Assembly: GCA_964499575.1 (NCBI GenBank)
Contig: CAZCLK010000038.1
Coordinates: forward strand, 1 to 7,809
DNA length: 7,809 bases
Source: JAAYCT01 sp964499575
GTDB taxonomy: Bacteria; Bacillota; Clostridia; Saccharofermentanales; Saccharofermentanaceae
Direction: 5' to 3'
Position numbers and translations under genes: made by a program. Of this stretch, positions 6,278 to 7,809 are shown piece by piece. Numbering within the stretch: the first letter of the stretch is position 1; each line of letters begins with the position of its first letter. The notes beneath the pieces were generated by a model. The model was not told the origin of the DNA and did not search any database. It was given only the letters and a program-made list of their open reading frames with translations.

Positions 6278-7231
6278 TTATAATCCTCCCAATATCCATT
6301 GGCCGATATATCTGAAGATGAAAGCAATCACCGGAAGGGAAACGATTCCGAGAAAGATGATTTTCCCGATGCTCACCGGTGGTTTTCCTGCGACTTTTCC
6401 GGTTTGTCCGTTCATGGCAAAGGTGTAATTCTTTCCTAAATATTTATAGTTAAGCATCCATACCGGAAAGAGCGTATACCGGCTGATCGGCTTATGATAT
6501 ACGGATTGATCGGCAATGTTTGAGATTTCGGAATATTGGCTTACAGTACTCTCAAAAAACGTCCTGCAATATTGATCGAGTCTCTTTTTAAGCTTTTCTT
6601 CCAGAGTCCCGGTCGACTCATCAAATTGGTCCGCCAGAAAACCCTCAAGATGTTTCATCTCAAACTTTTCAATCGCACTGTAGTCGAAGGGTTCGATGTC
6701 CTCCATCAACGCGTCGTCGACTGCTATGGCTCCGTCGAAGGGAATTTTCTCCCAGCGCGTCTTGTTTTTGCGAATGAGCTTATAGAATGAAGTTGTTTTC
6801 GTAATATGGCTGGATTTTCTTCCTCCGGAGTGAATATAGCTGACCGTGTTCGTCTCTGCCGAAATGTTCATGTCAACATCACAATCGAATAGCATAAACG
6901 GAACATAAAGACCCGTCATTTTCTCAACACGTGAGTCTTTCACGAGGCTGATCGGCGCAAAGCGACCGTTCTTGCACCACTTATAAAACGCCGAAACCGA
7001 TTCGTCGCGACCGACCTTAAAAGGAATGACACCGTCCGGCTTTCTGAATTCATTCAGCCGCTCGGCCTTGATATGGGGCGAATCGCAGAAAACACAGAAA
7101 TGAACCACAGTATCTTTATGCGCAATAAGAGCTGCACCGCATTTTTGACAAACATACTGTTGAGCATCCTCTCCGGCAAGAAAAGTGAAGTTCTCGTGCG
7201 CATCGACCGGGACCTCATTTTCACTGATCAT
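6278..7231 (-). CDS. single zinc-ribbon YdjG-like membrane protein, N-terminally short (module 1)
   Basis: 317 residues, about 75-80 shorter than its paralogues. The whole first ribbon and most of the linker are absent; the protein opens just before the second ribbon (Cys28, Cys31, Cys46, Cys49), where CVFCD replaces the usual CxFCG. The core (KMTGLYVPFMLF, FAMNGQTGKVAGKPPVS) and the hydrophobic C-terminus (about 288-317) are kept. The short start is real as far as the sequence shows: the same frame meets TAA nine codons upstream, and no ribbon-like CxxC remnant is seen further up. The ATG has AAAAGGG 6 nt upstream and a promoter about 33 nt away. Base composition looks more AT-rich than module 3 by eye. 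It is probably the partner of the TPM-less protein encoded next. Confidence 0.87.
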   Translation of the reverse strand: MISENEVPVDAHENFTFLAGEDAQQYVCQKCGAALIAHKDTVVHFCVFCDSPHIKAERLNEFRKPDGVIPFKVGRDESVSAFYKWCKNGRFAPISLVKDSRVEKMTGLYVPFMLFDCDVDMNISAETNTVSYIHSGGRKSSHITKTTSFYKLIRKNKTRWEKIPFDGAIAVDDALMEDIEPFDYSAIEKFEMKHLEGFLADQFDESTGTLEEKLKKRLDQYCRTFFESTVSQYSEISNIADQSVYHKPISRYTLFPVWMLNYKYLGKNYTFAMNGQTGKVAGKPPVSIGKIIFLGIVSLPVIAFIFRYIGQWILGGL

Positions 7232-7263
7232 AGCATGCCCTTTTGCAAATAAACTTTAGCTTT

Positions 7264-7272
7264 ATTATAACA
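7264..7272 (-). promoter_or_regulatory. extended -10 promoter for module 1
   Basis: The minus strand reads TGTTATAAT, a perfect extended -10 (TGnTATAAT), about 33 nt upstream of the start codon of the first zinc-ribbon gene. No good -35 is visible at 16-18 nt, which extended -10 promoters tolerate. Start would be near 7257, giving a leader of about 25 nt. This is the likely main promoter of the array. Confidence 0.7.
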
Positions 7273-7319
7273 TTGCTTATCTGAAGGAGGAAGACACGGA
7301 AAAACTCAGCGCGCGGTAA

Positions 7320-7345
7320 GTTTCCGTACGTTTAATTCCGGAAAC
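7320..7345. repeat. small inverted repeat upstream of module 1
   Basis: GTTTCCG (7320-7326) and CGGAAAC (7339-7345) are perfect 7-nt inverted arms with a 12-nt loop. It has no T-run on either side, so it is not a terminator. It lies about 50 nt upstream of the -10 and could be a regulator site or mean nothing. Confidence 0.35.
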
Positions 7346-7598
7346 GTGTTACAAAGAAAAGGGACCGTCTCAAACAATATACGCCCGGATTTTGGACAGA
7401 GGCTAAATGAAGGGTGCATGACTAAACTTGAATCCGGCCGAGGCTTCCTGAACTTCGAAAGACCGTCGCAGCATGAAATGACCGACAAAATGCCGGAAAC
7501 ACTCGGATTTGTCGATATTATTCCACTTTCGAGAGGGTCCGGAGCACTTTTCTCGAATTTGCCGGTATCCGCGCCGCCGCTCAAAAAGCCGAACGTAC

Positions 7599-7809
7599 CG
7601 GCGCGCTCTCGTTTTTGATTAATGATTACCGACTAAACGAAGCATTCCGGCGATTTAGTCGGTATTCAAGCGGCGCGCGGTCTCGTTTTTGATTAATGAT
7701 TACCGACTAAACGAAGCATTTCGGCGATTTAGTCGGTATTCAAGCGGCGCGCGATCTCGTTTTTGATTAATGATTACCGACTAAACGAAGCATTTCGGCG
7801 ATTTAGTCG
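7599..7809. repeat. 74-bp tandem repeat, each unit with a hairpin (continues off the right edge)
   Basis: Three units are visible: 7599-7670 (72 nt, two bases shorter), 7671-7744 (74 nt) and 7745-7809 (cut by the window end). The register is exact: the same 10-mer starts at 7621, 7695 and 7769. Units differ only by C/T at one loop position and by the bases after CGGCGCGC (absent, GG, GA). Each has perfect arms TACCGACTAAA and TTTAGTCGGTA (11 bp) around a 16-nt loop, at 7627-7664, 7701-7738 and 7775 to the edge. In units 2 and 3 the loop can form a further CGAA/TTCG stem. No spacer diversity, so it is not a CRISPR array. No long T-run directly follows the hairpin. Confidence 0.9.

Larger units (their letters stand above)
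7232..7598. other. upstream region of module 1, no convincing gene
   Basis: This holds the module 1 promoter (7264-7272) and a small inverted repeat (7320-7345). Two open frames cover much of it, GTG-started on the plus strand (7346-7618) and TTG-started on the minus strand (7306-7584). Both lack a good ribosome site and recognisable motifs, and the plus frame ends in the first unit of the tandem repeat. I treat them as chance or decayed frames. Confidence 0.5.

Noticed and set aside
7561..7602. Inverted repeat GCCGGTA / TACCGGC as a plus-strand terminator
   Set aside because: The loop is 28 nt and the T-run comes about 9 nt after the stem, with no plus-strand gene to terminate.
7599..7809. 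CRISPR array
   Set aside because: The whole 74-bp period is conserved, so there are no unique spacers, and no cas gene is in the window.

Overview
The window reads as a stretch of a Clostridia-type Bacillota chromosome, probably near the Oscillospiraceae. The grounds are purine-rich Shine-Dalgarno sites, close gene packing on one strand, a Gram-positive-type lipoprotein peptidase, gene pairs that resemble Bacillus ydjG/ydjH, and what looks like an rRNA-operon leader at the left edge. The organism call is inference; no 16S sequence is visible. Every convincing gene is on the minus strand, so the biology reads from right to left.

The core is a membrane module present three times. Each copy is a zinc-ribbon membrane protein (YdjG-like, 'TFIIB-type zinc ribbon') followed, with a 1-nt overlap or 1-nt gap, by a two-helix membrane protein of the TPM (TLP18.3/Psb32/MOLO-1) type that ends in a glycine-rich tail (YdjH-like). 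Module 1 (7231 to 5725) is reduced in both partners: the zinc-ribbon protein lacks its first ribbon, and the TPM protein has lost nearly the whole extracytoplasmic TPM domain while keeping both helices and the tail. Module 2 (5528 to 3520) is full length, but its TPM protein stops at a TAA beyond which the same frame continues with 14 more codons of Gly-rich tail. Module 3 (3374 to 1312) is full length and is joined by a third gene, an M15-family D,D-carboxypeptidase-like lipoprotein with a (x-Thr-Gln)9 linker (1301 to 297).

In Bacillus subtilis, YdjG and YdjH sit with PspA (YdjF) and the SPFH protein YdjI in a membrane/envelope-stress module. By analogy these pairs are probably membrane assemblies with zinc ribbons and glycine tails in the cytoplasm and TPM domains outside. 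The M15 enzyme would add cell-wall trimming to module 3. Neither PspA nor an SPFH protein is in the window.

Left of the genes (1-296, minus strand) lie a promoter-like TTGACA-17-TAAAAT whose -35 sits inside a perfect inverted repeat, a clean intrinsic terminator, then a second strong promoter TTGACA-17-TATTAT. This second promoter leads into a sequence resembling the boxA-type leader of Firmicutes rRNA operons, so an rRNA (or tRNA) operon probably starts just outside the window. Right of the genes, 7232-7598 holds an extended -10 promoter for module 1 but no convincing gene. From 7599 to the right edge runs a 74-bp tandem repeat, each unit carrying a perfect 11-bp-stem hairpin.
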